This document shows positions 42,571 through 51,090 of a DNA stretch of 64,000 bases, one piece after another. A program made the position numbers and the translations under genes. The notes under the pieces are model-generated. The model made no database searches and was not told the DNA's origin. It saw only the letters and a list, made by a program, of their open reading frames with translations. How positions within the stretch are numbered: the stretch's first letter is position 1; every line of letters begins with the position of its first letter. Source of the DNA: JALCRY01 sp050946575 (GTDB lineage Bacteria > Bacillota > Clostridia > Peptostreptococcales > Anaerovoracaceae); the NCBI GenBank assembly GCA_050946575.1, contig JBMNVB010000001.1:186001-250000 (forward strand), in the 5' to 3' direction.

Positions 42571-42627
42571 GCGCTCACGCAATCCGGCGGAGCGTTTCCT
42601 GCATCGGGAGAGACCGATGCCGTTAGT
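42571..42627 (+). ncRNA. rpsF leader, candidate S6:S18 binding element
   Basis: The leader forms GCATCGG/CCGATGC (42601-42607, 42614-42620) with a 6-nt loop, followed by CGTTAG. An earlier weak stem CGCTC/GAGCG (42572-42576, 42590-42594) precedes it. Autoregulatory leaders bound by the S6:S18 complex are known in front of rpsF in many bacteria; position and hairpin fit, but I could not check the consensus. Confidence 0.4.
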
Positions 42628-42645
42628 CCACAGGAGGTGAAAAGC

Positions 42646-42933
42646 ATGACGAATTACGAAGTAATGTTCATCGTTGATCCGGTGCTCGATGACGAGAAGA
42701 GAAATGCCGCGATCGAAGCAGTGAAAACTATTATTTCCGATAACGGCGAACTGGGCGAGGTCGACGAATGGGGCAGAAGAAAGCTCGCGTATCCGATAAA
42801 CAAGAAGGAAGACGGATACTATGTCGTCGCTGAATTCCGGGCTGAGCCGGAAGTTCCGAAGGAACTCGACAGAAGGCTCAAGATCATGGATCAGATCATG
42901 AGACACATCATCGTTAACAAAGACGAGAAATAA
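42646..42933 (+). CDS. rpsF: 30S ribosomal protein S6
   Basis: 95 aa from the ATG at 42646, with AGGAGGTG 5 bp upstream; a GTG inside that site is not the start. MTNYEVMFIVDPVLDDEKRN and WGRRKLAYPINKKEDGYYVV are typical S6. It forms a heterodimer with S18, encoded two genes later in the standard rpsF-ssb-rpsR order. Confidence 0.98.
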   Translation: MTNYEVMFIVDPVLDDEKRNAAIEAVKTIISDNGELGEVDEWGRRKLAYPINKKEDGYYVVAEFRAEPEVPKELDRRLKIMDQIMRHIIVNKDEK

Positions 42934-42946
42934 GGGGGGTCAGGAT

Positions 42947-43459
42947 ATGAACAGTGTACAGCTGATAGGAAGACTTACCCGTGACCCGGAGATCCGTTAC
43001 ACGGAGAGCGGTATGGCGATCTGCACGTTCAATCTCGCGATCGACAGGCCGCCGCGTCAGGACGGGACCAGGGAAACTGATTTCCCGAGGATCACTGTAT
43101 TCGGAAGACAGGCCGAGAACTGCGCGAAGTACCTTTCGAAGGGCCGCCAGTGCGGAGTCGAAGGCAGGATCCAGACGGGAAGCTATACGAACAAAAACGG
43201 TGATAAAGTCTACACGACGGATGTCGTGGCAAACAGGGTCGAATTCATCGGCAGCCGCAGCGAAGGCGGCTCTTACCAGGGCGGTCAGCAGGGCGGCTAT
43301 CAGGGCGGCGGCTACCAGGGCGGCGGCTACCAGTCCGGCGGCGCGCAGCCTCAGGGCGGAGCTCAGCAGCCTCAGCAGACGCAGCAGTCGCAGCAGTCGG
43401 AAGGACAGTCTGCGCCGCCTGAATTCACGGAGATCCCTGACGACGAAATACCGTTCTAA
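42947..43459 (+). CDS. ssb: Single-stranded DNA-binding protein
   Basis: 170 aa. The OB fold covers about residues 1-105 (MNSVQLIGRLTRDPEIRYTE at the start). A linker of Gly, Gln, Tyr and Ser, with repeated GGYQGG, leads to the acidic tip DDEIPF that recruits replication and repair proteins. Within the rpsF-ssb-rpsR operon. Confidence 0.97.
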   Translation: MNSVQLIGRLTRDPEIRYTESGMAICTFNLAIDRPPRQDGTRETDFPRITVFGRQAENCAKYLSKGRQCGVEGRIQTGSYTNKNGDKVYTTDVVANRVEFIGSRSEGGSYQGGQQGGYQGGGYQGGGYQSGGAQPQGGAQQPQQTQQSQQSEGQSAPPEFTEIPDDEIPF

Positions 43460-43477
43460 TGAAAGGAGATCATCGAT

Positions 43478-43708
43478 ATGGACAAGAGAAGAGGCGGATA
43501 CAGAAGAAAGAAAGTCTGCCAGTTCTGTGCGGACAAAGACGCCGTGATCGATTATAAAGACGTTGATACTCTCAAAAAATATATTACGGAAAGAGGAAAG
43601 ATCCTTCCGAGGAGAGTAACGGGCACGTGCGCCGTACATCAGAGAAAAGTAACGACAGCCATCAAGAGAGCAAGGACAGTAGCATTGCTGCCTTACATCC
43701 AGGACTAG
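43478..43708 (+). CDS. rpsR: 30S ribosomal protein S18
   Basis: 76 aa, with AAAGGAGATCATCGAT before the ATG. The cysteine-containing form: [10 protein letters not shown] near residue 12 and [10 protein letters not shown] near 49, with [20 protein letters not shown] between. The cysteines could bind zinc. Last gene of its operon. Confidence 0.98.
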   Translation: MDKRRGGYRRKKVCQFCADKDAVIDYKDVDTLKKYITERGKILPRRVTGTCAVHQRKVTTAIKRARTVALLPYIQD

Positions 43709-43775
43709 TCGTGTAAACGCGATAGGTGCGCCGCCGTCAGAAGAATCGACTTCAGGCGGAGGGGACAATGTGCGT

Positions 43776-43810
43776 GAGCAGCTGCCGGATAACCGGACGG
43801 CTGCTTTTTT
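43776..43810 (+). terminator. Terminator of the rpsF operon
   Basis: AGCAGC and CCGG pair with CCGG and GCTGCT around an ATAA loop (arms 43776-43787 and 43792-43804), followed by TTTTTTC. Confidence 0.88.
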
Positions 43811-43837
43811 CTTGCCCGCCGCCGATGCCGCTCCGCA

Positions 43838-43945
43838 TTACGTGCGCGGGACAGGGCCTTCTGCCGGGGTCGCTGAGCCGGCCGGACCCCGGTCCGCTGA
43901 GCCGGCCCGGATCCCGATTCGCAGAGCCGGCCTGAATCCTTTTTG
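43838..43945. repeat. GC-rich imperfect repeats around GAGCCGGCC
   Basis: Three spaced copies of a CGCTGAGCCGGCC-like unit (the last CGCAGAGCCGGCC) with CCGGACCCCGGTC or similar between. No gene is credible here. Confidence 0.75.
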
Positions 43946-44096
43946 CCCGACCCTCTAAAATGAACTCCGGACTTGAATGAAACATCAATATTGAGCGAGA
44001 TCCTGCATTGATGTATATAATGACGCGCTGAAACAGGCATGATATCAGATTCCGTCGGGGGTCGCCGGACCGGCAAAGACAGAAATGAGCAAAACA

Positions 44097-44905
44097 GGTG
44101 GGGTATTTTGAAATAGCGAAATTACCCCACACAAATTCCAACGTTTGTCGGGCATTGATCCGGCGAAAAACGCGATTTCCCAAAAATCCGCCCGGATTAA
44201 CGCCTGCAGCCCATCAAAAAAGGTGGGGAAATTTACATATACGAAATTACCCCACCATTTTTGCTCATTCTCCAGAAAATGGAAGCTCACGAGGCCCCGG
44301 GCGCCGCCCCGATCCCGGCCGAATCAATGCAAAATCCCACGTCAAAGCCCTGTCCCGACTTCGAAATTCCGGAGCGCCCCGGCCGAAATCCAGGAATGAG
44401 CATTTTAGGTGGGGTATTTTGAAATAGTGAAATTACCCCACCCAAATTCCAACGTTTATCGGGCATTGATCCCGCGAAAAACGCGATTTCCCAAAAATCC
44501 GCCCGGATCAACGCCTGCAGCCCATCAAAAAAGGTGGGGAAATTTACATATACGAAATTACCCCACCATTTTTGCTCATTCTCTAGAAAATGGAAGCCCG
44601 CGAGGCCCCGACCGCCGCCCCTCCACGCAGGACCAATGCAAAATCCCACGTCAAAGCTCTGTTCCGACTTCGAAATTCCGGAGCGCCCCGGCCGAAATCC
44701 AGGAATGAGCACTTTAGGTGGGGTATTTTGAAATAGTGAAATTACCCCACCCAAATTCCAACGTTTATCGGGCATTGATTCCGCGAAAAACGCGATTTCC
44801 CAAAAATCCGGCCGAATCAATGCCTGAAACCCACCAAAAAAGGTGGGGAAATTTTCATATACGAAATTACCCCACCATTTTTGCTCATTCTCCAGAAAGT
44901 GGAAA
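44097..44905. repeat. Array B: three ~310-bp repeats, two hairpins each
   Basis: Units begin at 44097, 44408 and 44717 (periods 311 and 309). Each opens with GGTGGGGTA ... TACCCCACC (35 bp end to end; the right arm is altered in unit 1). Each has a second hairpin, GGTGGGGAA ... TACCCCACC, 125 bp further on (44222, 44533, 44842). The body includes CAAATTCCAACGTTT and ACGCGATTTCCCAAAAATCC, and copies of GCATTGAT lie at fixed places. Open frames in the units are by-products of the repetition. From 43946 to 44096 I see only one octamer copy. Confidence 0.95.
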
Positions 44906-44960
44906 CTGCCGGAGCCTCGAACGCCGGCCCCGGCCCCGGTCCGTTCAGCCGGCCCGGCCC

Positions 44961-45063
44961 GCTCCGTGCGGCCGGTTCCGCCCCTCTCCGTGCGGCCGGT
45001 TCCGCCCCGCTCTGCTCCCCGGGCGGCCATCCTTGGCCCGCTCCGTGCGGCCGGTCCTGCCCC
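44961..45063. repeat. GC-rich repeats with CTCCGTGCGGCCGGT
   Basis: CTCCGTGCGGCCGGT followed by TCCGCCCC or TCCTGCCCC occurs three times, the first two adjacent and the third after about 55 bp. It adjoins the end of array B and runs up to the stop of the phosphatase gene. Confidence 0.8.
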
Positions 45064-45114
45064 TTTTCTGCTCACCAGTCGGGCATACCCGGCTCATCAC
45101 CCGGCCCCGCCTCA

Positions 45115-45909
45115 TCACTCCGTCAGAAATTTTCTCCGAAGCTCCCCTGCTTCTTCCCTTCCGATCCCCGACCGTTCTTCCAGGAATTTTTCCGTTCCGC
45201 CGTATCCGTCGATCTTCCTGAAAATGTTTTCCGCGTATTCGGGCAGCACCGAATTCAGGATCGCGACCTGCCTGAGCAGTTCGGGGTCGCTGTTGACTTT
45301 CGCGACACTTGACACGACTTTCTCGGTCTGGGGGCGGAGGCATCTGTCCGACATCTCATAGTCCTCGAGGATGATATCCCTCGGCACGCCGAGAAGTCCG
45401 AGAATAAATATCGCGCAGATGCCGGTACGGTCCTTCCCCGCCGTGCAGTGGAACAGCGTCGCGCCGTCCGCCGCGAGCAGGATATCGAAAAACTCCAGGA
45501 GAGCCCGGGCTGAAAAATCAGAATCGAGGATCTCGTCGTACATCTCGTTCATTGCGGCGGGGACGTTCATGTTCATCTGCCTCACGCTGTCGATAAAGAC
45601 CTGGGCGGCATCCGGCGCCGCCTGCTCCTCTTCATGGGAAATGCCCCGCTCGGGCACCTCGAGGATCGAAAGATGATGGTACTTCGCCCGCGGGACATTC
45701 TTGTCCGGCATCCCGCGCACCTCGTTTATTGTTCTCAGGTCCACGATGTCGCTCACGCCGAGACCGCAGAGCGCTTCGATCCCGGCCGGCGAGACGGCCG
45801 AGAGCTCGCCCGATCGTATGAGCGCACCGCTCTTTACCTTCCTGCCTCCGGCGGCGGGCATGCCGCCGAGGTCCCTTATGTTGTATACACCTTCGATTTT
45901 AAGTTCCAT
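45115..45909 (-). CDS. Tyrosine/serine protein phosphatase (Y_phosphatase3 type)
   Basis: 264 aa. Active-site loop HCTAGKDRTGICAIF near residues 153-167 provides the CX5R signature, with NIRDLGGMPAAGGRKVKSG at the N-terminus as in LipA/Siw14-like bacterial phosphatases. Substrates may be phosphotyrosine proteins or phosphoinositides; the sequence does not decide. It is alone and borders the large repeat region at its 3' end. Confidence 0.9.
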   Translation of the reverse strand: MELKIEGVYNIRDLGGMPAAGGRKVKSGALIRSGELSAVSPAGIEALCGLGVSDIVDLRTINEVRGMPDKNVPRAKYHHLSILEVPERGISHEEEQAAPDAAQVFIDSVRQMNMNVPAAMNEMYDEILDSDFSARALLEFFDILLAADGATLFHCTAGKDRTGICAIFILGLLGVPRDIILEDYEMSDRCLRPQTEKVVSSVAKVNSDPELLRQVAILNSVLPEYAENIFRKIDGYGGTEKFLEERSGIGREEAGELRRKFLTE

Positions 45910-46036
45910 ACGGAGATTATATTTTATTCACGCTCTTGCCGCAATGCGTTTTACAGCGAAAATATGCATTGATACGGCGAATCAATGCGCGGCGGCGATG
46001 TACTCCTGTATATTTTCTCCTCGGTGCGCCTGAATG

Positions 46037-46045
46037 TGGTATAAT
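46037..46045 (+). promoter_or_regulatory. Extended -10 promoter of the gdpP-rplI-dnaB unit
   Basis: TGG-TATAAT at 46037-46045, in the same context (TGTGGTATAAT) as the divIC promoter. No clear -35. Upstream, GCATTGAT (45966-45973) and ATCAATGC (45981-45988) form an inverted pair. Confidence 0.6.
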
Positions 46046-46081
46046 AATATACCCGGTCAGAGGGGGAAGGAGGACGCTTCT

Positions 46082-47839
46082 ATGGCTGACAGGAAAGGGC
46101 GCGGAACGGTCGAAACGCTTCCGTTCCCGGCGTGCGACGTCGGAACGGACGGAAAGATCACGGCGGCGAGCAGGCGCATCAGTGATGTTTTCCTGTACGA
46201 CGGCATTGACGGGCAGGATATTTTTGCCCTGACGGGATTTGATTTCGATCAGCTCGCTGATATCGCGAGAGAAGGCGGGAGCGCTGTCGTAAGGAAAAAT
46301 GACAAGAGCTTCAGCATGAGCCCGGTGTTCACGGACGGTGAGTCGGCGGACGGCGGGATCTCGGTGAGTTTTACGGACATCACGGAATACGTGAATCTCG
46401 AGAACAGGTACGAGCGCGAGAAACTCTGCATTGCCATACTCAATATCGATAACTACGATGAACTTATCTCCAACACGGCCAGAGAGGACCGGGCGGGGCT
46501 TGAATCGGCGATCGACAAGCAGATCAGGTTCTGGGGCCAGAAGATGCAGGCGTCAGTCACGAAATCGGATCAGAACAAGTACGTGCTGATTTTCGAGCAT
46601 AAGGCGTATGAGGAGCAGGCGCGTTCCAACTTCACGATCCTGGACGACGCGAGGCAGATCGAGACGGAAGCGGATTTTCCGGTGACGTTCAGCATCGGGA
46701 TAGGCATCGGCGGCGACAGTCCGGGAGAGAGCGACAGGTTCGCGAGCGACGCGCTGGCGGTCGCGCTCGGACGCGGCGGCGATCAGGTCGTAGTGAAGGA
46801 AGATAACACGATCAGCTATTTCGGAGGAAAATCGCAGACCGTCGAAAAGGGAAATAAAGGCAAGTCGAGAATCATCGGCATTGCCATGAAGCGCCTTATT
46901 GATACAGCGTCCACTGTAGTGATCATGGGGCACAAGAGCCCGGATATGGATTCGTTCGGATCGGCGCTCGGCGTATACCGCATGGCGATCCCGATGAATA
47001 AGAACACGTATATCCTGGTGAATGAATATAACGAGGCGCTCGAGGCGCTTTACACGGCCGCGAAGCAGTCCGGAGACTATAACCTTATCAGCAGTAAGAA
47101 CTTGAAAGGAATGAAGCTGGACGACATGCTGGTCATCGTTGTCGACACGCACAGGCCGAGCATGGTGGAGTGCGCGGAGCTTCTGGACAGGGCGGGAAAG
47201 GTCATTGTGATAGATCATCACCGCAAGGCGGAGGAATCCATCGAGAATCCCTCGCTGCAGTATCAGGAGCCGTACGCTTCGTCCACTTCGGAACTGATAA
47301 CGGAGATACTCGAATACACTATCGACAGAAAGCAGCTCACTAAACTGGAAGTGGAAGCACTGCTGGCCGGCATCATGGTGGATACGAACAGATTTTCCGT
47401 GAAGACGGGCGTGAGGACGTTCGAGGCGGCGGCCTGGCTGAAGAGGGCCGGCGCGGACACCGGTGAAGTAAAGAAGTTCTTCCAGACGGACAAGGACACG
47501 TTCCTGAAGAGGGCCGGCGCGATCTCGAGGGCGGAGTTCGACAAGGACGGCATGGCGTTCTCGATATGCGAGGGCGAGAACGAGGACGCGCAGATAATAG
47601 ATTCGCAGGCGGCAGACGAGATGCTGACCGTTCGCGGAGTAAAGGCGAGCTTCGTCGCCGGCACGAATTCGAAGGGACAGACGGTCATCAGCGCCAGGTC
47701 TCTAGGGGAAGTGAACGTCCAGGTGATAATGGAGAAACTCGGCGGCGGAGGTCACCTGACTACAGCCGGAGCGCAGGTGGATATGACGCCGGAGGAAGCT
47801 ATAGAGAAGATCAAGGAAATATTGGAGACGATGAAATGA
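46082..47839 (+). CDS. gdpP: Cyclic-di-AMP phosphodiesterase, GdpP-like, without membrane helices
   Basis: 585 aa from the ATG at 46082 behind AAGGAGGACG. Domains: PAS-like about 20-110, degenerate GGDEF about 115-245 (ending GRGGDQVVV), DHH about 280-440 (GHKSPDMDSFGSALG, VVDTHRPS, IDHHRKAE with DHH at 378-380) and DHHA1 near 500-580 (GGGGHLTTAGAQ). GdpP normally starts with two membrane helices; here there are none and the upstream DNA encodes none. It would hydrolyse c-di-AMP. It overlaps rplI by 4 bp. Confidence 0.9.
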   Translation: MADRKGRGTVETLPFPACDVGTDGKITAASRRISDVFLYDGIDGQDIFALTGFDFDQLADIAREGGSAVVRKNDKSFSMSPVFTDGESADGGISVSFTDITEYVNLENRYEREKLCIAILNIDNYDELISNTAREDRAGLESAIDKQIRFWGQKMQASVTKSDQNKYVLIFEHKAYEEQARSNFTILDDARQIETEADFPVTFSIGIGIGGDSPGESDRFASDALAVALGRGGDQVVVKEDNTISYFGGKSQTVEKGNKGKSRIIGIAMKRLIDTASTVVIMGHKSPDMDSFGSALGVYRMAIPMNKNTYILVNEYNEALEALYTAAKQSGDYNLISSKNLKGMKLDDMLVIVVDTHRPSMVECAELLDRAGKVIVIDHHRKAEESIENPSLQYQEPYASSTSELITEILEYTIDRKQLTKLEVEALLAGIMVDTNRFSVKTGVRTFEAAAWLKRAGADTGEVKKFFQTDKDTFLKRAGAISRAEFDKDGMAFSICEGENEDAQIIDSQAADEMLTVRGVKASFVAGTNSKGQTVISARSLGEVNVQVIMEKLGGGGHLTTAGAQVDMTPEEAIEKIKEILETMK

Positions 47840-48282
47840 TAGTAATACTTACGCAGGATGTTAAAGGAACGGGCAAGGCGGGAGACGTCGTTAAGGTGAA
47901 TGACGGATACGCCAGGAATATGCTGCTCCCGAGAGGCATGGCCAAGGAAGCGACGAAAGGAAATATGAAGAGCCTCGAGAAGCAGAAAAAGGTCCTTGCC
48001 GAGAAGGAAGCCGAGAGAAAGGCGAACGCGGAGAAGCTGAGAGACAGACTCAATGAAGTCACGGTCGAGATCAGGACAAAGGGCGGAGAGAACGGCAGGC
48101 TGTTCGGATCCATAACGTCCAGGGATATCGCCGACAGTCTGAAGGAGCAGTTCGACGTGAATGTCGACAAGAAAAAGATCGTGCTCGACAGTCCCATAAA
48201 GGAGACAGGCGAGAAGACCGTGAGCGTGAAACTCTATCCGGAGATTTCCGCAGATCTTAAAGTGAATGTCGTCGCGGAGTGA
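47836..48282 (+). CDS. rplI: 50S ribosomal protein L9
   Basis: 148 aa from the ATG at 47836, overlapping the gdpP stop (ATGA), with GGAGACG upstream. MIVILTQDVKGTGKAGDVVK and VNDGYARNMLLPRGMAKEAT are the L9 N-domain, then a long charged helix (residues 45-75) and the C-domain (NGRLFGSITSRDIAD). Confidence 0.97.
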   Translation: MIVILTQDVKGTGKAGDVVKVNDGYARNMLLPRGMAKEATKGNMKSLEKQKKVLAEKEAERKANAEKLRDRLNEVTVEIRTKGGENGRLFGSITSRDIADSLKEQFDVNVDKKKIVLDSPIKETGEKTVSVKLYPEISADLKVNVVAE

Positions 48283-48295
48283 CAGGGGCAGAGTA

Positions 48296-49657
48296 ATGGA
48301 AGACTATAACGGCATTTTCGCGGAAAATTATGATTCGCAGGGGGGCCGCGTCCCGCCTAATAATGTGGAGGCGGAGCGTTCGGCCCTCGGTGCGGCAATG
48401 CTCGATAAAGGGGCTCTGTACGAGGTGCTTGAGAACTCGAGAGCCGAGGATTATTATGATGCGCGCAATAAGGAGATCTACGAGGCGATCGCCGAGCTGA
48501 GCCAGGCGGGCGTGAACGTGGATAATGTCACTGTGTGCAACGAACTCGAAAAGCGCGGGTCACTGCAGATGGTCGGCGGCCGCACCTATGTAGCCGGCAT
48601 CAGTTCGACGGATTCCGTGCCGGTGCTGTCGAATGCCGGGGAATACGCGGGGATCGTGGCGGAAAAGGCGAAACTCAGATCATTGATATCCGCGGCCGGC
48701 GATATCGTGGAGCTCGGATATCAGAAAGGCGTGGACGCGCGCGAAGCGCTGGAGGAGGCCGAGCGTTCCATTTTCAGCATTGCTCAGAGGGCGTCGGCGA
48801 GCCGTCCGGTAGCGCTTTCAGAGGTGCTGAGACAGAATGTGAAGGATATCGAAGAGCGCGCGAGGCAGAAAGACGTCGTTACGGGAGTGCCGACGGGACT
48901 TGTCGATATCGACAGGCTCACGACCGGGTTCCAGAAATCGGACATGATCATTATCGCCGCCAGGCCGTCTATGGGAAAGACGGCGCTCGCGCTGACGATA
49001 GCGAAAAACGCCGCCCAGAAAGGGAACAAGGTCCTGATATTCAGCCTCGAGATGTCGAAAACGCAGCTGTCGCAGAGGCTCATTTCGATGGAAGCCGCCG
49101 TGGACGGCGACAGGATAAGAAAAGGGAATCTCGAGCAGCAGGAATGGGACCGCATCATGGTGGCGATCGACTCGCTCGGATCCATGCCGATAATGATAGA
49201 TGAATCCGTCGGCGTCACATTGCTGGAAATGAAGAACAAGTGCCGCAGGATGAAGATGGAGACGGGGCTCGACCTTGTCATCGTAGACTATCTGGGGCTC
49301 ATGGAATACGGCGGACGCGTCGAGAGCAGGCAGCAGGAAGTCAGTATGCTGTCCCGGGGACTGAAGCAGCTCGCGAGGGAGATGGAATGCCCCGTCGTGG
49401 TATTGTCGCAGCTTTCGAGGAAGCCCGAGGAGCGCGGAAGCGATCACAGGCCCGTAATGTCGGACCTGCGCGAATCCGGTTCCATCGAACAGGACGCCGA
49501 CGTCATACTCATGCTCTACAGGGATGAGGTATATAACAAGGATACGGAGAAGCCGGGCATCTGCGAGATACATGTCGTGAAGCAGCGTAACGGCCCGACG
49601 GGCACCGTTGAAGTCAGATGGCAGAGCAAATTCGGCAGGTTCGTGAATAAGGGGTAA
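48296..49657 (+). CDS. dnaB: Replicative DNA helicase (DnaB)
   Basis: 453 aa from the ATG at 48296 (AGGGGCAGAG upstream). The N-terminal hairpin domain contains PPNNVEAERSALGAAML. The RecA-like domain has Walker A IIAARPSMGKTALAL near residues 218-232 and LVIVDYLGLMEYGGR near 332, plus SDLRESGSIEQDADVILML near 389. DnaB is the hexameric fork helicase (named DnaC in Bacillus). It is followed 5 bp later by the DnaD-like gene. Confidence 0.97.
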   Translation: MEDYNGIFAENYDSQGGRVPPNNVEAERSALGAAMLDKGALYEVLENSRAEDYYDARNKEIYEAIAELSQAGVNVDNVTVCNELEKRGSLQMVGGRTYVAGISSTDSVPVLSNAGEYAGIVAEKAKLRSLISAAGDIVELGYQKGVDAREALEEAERSIFSIAQRASASRPVALSEVLRQNVKDIEERARQKDVVTGVPTGLVDIDRLTTGFQKSDMIIIAARPSMGKTALALTIAKNAAQKGNKVLIFSLEMSKTQLSQRLISMEAAVDGDRIRKGNLEQQEWDRIMVAIDSLGSMPIMIDESVGVTLLEMKNKCRRMKMETGLDLVIVDYLGLMEYGGRVESRQQEVSMLSRGLKQLAREMECPVVVLSQLSRKPEERGSDHRPVMSDLRESGSIEQDADVILMLYRDEVYNKDTEKPGICEIHVVKQRNGPTGTVEVRWQSKFGRFVNKG

Positions 49658-49662
49658 GGAAT

Positions 49663-50916
49663 TTGTATAAAAAGGGAAAGGCAGATACGAGATATCTCTA
49701 CGAGACAAGCGTGGAGAATCTTTTCATAAATGAATATATGCCGGATGCGCCTTCGGATTATGTGAAGGTGTATCTTCTCGCGCTTATGTACGCCCAGACA
49801 GGCGTTGATGCGAGCGACGCGGAACTCGCCTCCGCGCTCCGCATGGACGGCGCTCAGACGGCCGCGGCGTGGAAATACTGGGAAGATGTGGGCGCGGTAT
49901 ACCGCGACGGCGATGACATCGTTTTCACATCAATGCGGGAGCAGCTTTACGGCATCAGCAGAGACGGCGGCAAAGGAAGCAGCGGAACGGATGCGGAGGA
50001 GCGCGGCGCCGGGGATTCCGGGAACGCCGCGGGATCCCGGCTGTCAGCCGAAGAACGAAGCCGGCTGTTCACGAGCATTGAGATGATGACCGGCAATACG
50101 CTGAATTACAGGGACATCGAGGAGATCAACAGCTGGCTCGATGAATTCGGAGCGTCCGCCGAGACCGTGAAGCTGGCATACAGATACTGTACGGAGCGGG
50201 GATCGTTCAACTCGCGCTACGTCGCGAAAATCGTCCTCGACTGGACGGAGAGAGGACTTGATACCGCCGGGAAAATAGAGGAGTATCTCAGCGAAAACGA
50301 TCTGCGCCGTCAGACATACAAGCGTATCATGAAGGCGCTCGGGTTCGTGCGCCGTCCTACCGAAAAGGAGCGCGAGATCATGGACCGCTGGCTCGATGAG
50401 CTGAACTGCTCGATAGACGAGATCCTGGATGCCTGCGGAAAGACGAGCGGGATCTCGAGCCCGAATTTCAATTACGTGAACAAGGTGATAGAGAGCTCGA
50501 GAAAGGTGACCGGCAGGGGAGCGGGCATAAGCCGCGCGCAGGTGCTCGCGTATTATGACAGCATGCGGGAAAAAGAAGAGGAAGAAGCGAAGGCGCGCAC
50601 CGAAGAGGTGTATGAGAGCGTGCCGAAGATACGTGATATAGATAATGAGATACTGGAACTCAACTCAAAACTCCTTTCCGCTGTGATAAACGGAGGGCGC
50701 GGCGTTGAGGAAGGACGCGCGAGACTCGCGGAACTCGGAAGCAGGCGCGACGCGCTGCTGACAAAGCACAACATCCCGATAGACTATATGAAGCCCCGGA
50801 GGCGCTGCAACATCTGCGGCGACACCGGCCTCAAAGAAGACGGGAGCCTGTGCTCCTGTTTCGGAGAGATAGCGAGAGAAGCGAAAGCCGACCTCGCGTC
50901 CGGCGGCGGAGCGTGA
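49663..50916 (+). CDS. DnaD-domain replication protein with C-terminal Cys motif
   Basis: 417 aa starting with TTG at 49663 after AAGGA. The N-terminal winged-helix part covers about 10-90, and two DnaD-like helical domains follow (about 130-210 and 220-290; KLAYRYCTERGSFNSRYVAK is typical). A coiled-coil stretch precedes CNICGDTG ... CSC near 382-399. That Cys pattern is like the N-terminus of DnaI/DnaC loaders, but no AAA+ domain follows here and a terminator comes next. It probably loads or remodels primosomes with the helicase encoded upstream. Confidence 0.85.
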   Translation: MYKKGKADTRYLYETSVENLFINEYMPDAPSDYVKVYLLALMYAQTGVDASDAELASALRMDGAQTAAAWKYWEDVGAVYRDGDDIVFTSMREQLYGISRDGGKGSSGTDAEERGAGDSGNAAGSRLSAEERSRLFTSIEMMTGNTLNYRDIEEINSWLDEFGASAETVKLAYRYCTERGSFNSRYVAKIVLDWTERGLDTAGKIEEYLSENDLRRQTYKRIMKALGFVRRPTEKEREIMDRWLDELNCSIDEILDACGKTSGISSPNFNYVNKVIESSRKVTGRGAGISRAQVLAYYDSMREKEEEEAKARTEEVYESVPKIRDIDNEILELNSKLLSAVINGGRGVEEGRARLAELGSRRDALLTKHNIPIDYMKPRRRCNICGDTGLKEDGSLCSCFGEIAREAKADLASGGGA

Positions 50917-50955
50917 CACGGAATCCGGTAGAATGCGAAGGGAAATATCAGGAGC

Positions 50956-50991
50956 GGCCATTACGAAACGTAATGGCCACTATTATTTTTT
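50956..50991 (+). terminator. Terminator of the dnaB-dnaD unit
   Basis: A perfect 10-bp stem GGCCATTACG/CGTAATGGCC (50956-50965, 50969-50978) with an AAA loop is followed by ACTATTATTTTTT. It touches the promoter of the next gene. Confidence 0.9.
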
Positions 50992-50996
50992 ACCGT

Positions 50997-51025
50997 TTTA
51001 CTAATGGCCCGAGCCGTTGTATATT
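50997..51025 (+). promoter_or_regulatory. Promoter of the second small membrane-protein gene
   Basis: TTTACT (50997-51002), 17 bp, TATATT (51020-51025), with the same preceding TTTTACCGTT as copy 1. The following leader (AAGGAAAGAA.CA.ACACA) is also shared. Confidence 0.8.
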
Positions 51026-51090
51026 AAACTTGCAAGAAGGAAAGAAACAGACACAAATAAGCGATGTGCTGATAAAAGGAGGCAAGTGTT

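Noticed and set aside
44098..44751. Repeated open frames encoding a similar 99-110 aa protein in array B
   Set aside because: They arise because the unit is tandemly repeated; starts lie inside hairpins, no ribosome sites are seen and the frames end at different places.
43709..45114. tRNA or rRNA genes in the long non-coding stretch
   Set aside because: No cloverleaf-type sequences or rRNA motifs were seen; the region is filled by repeats.
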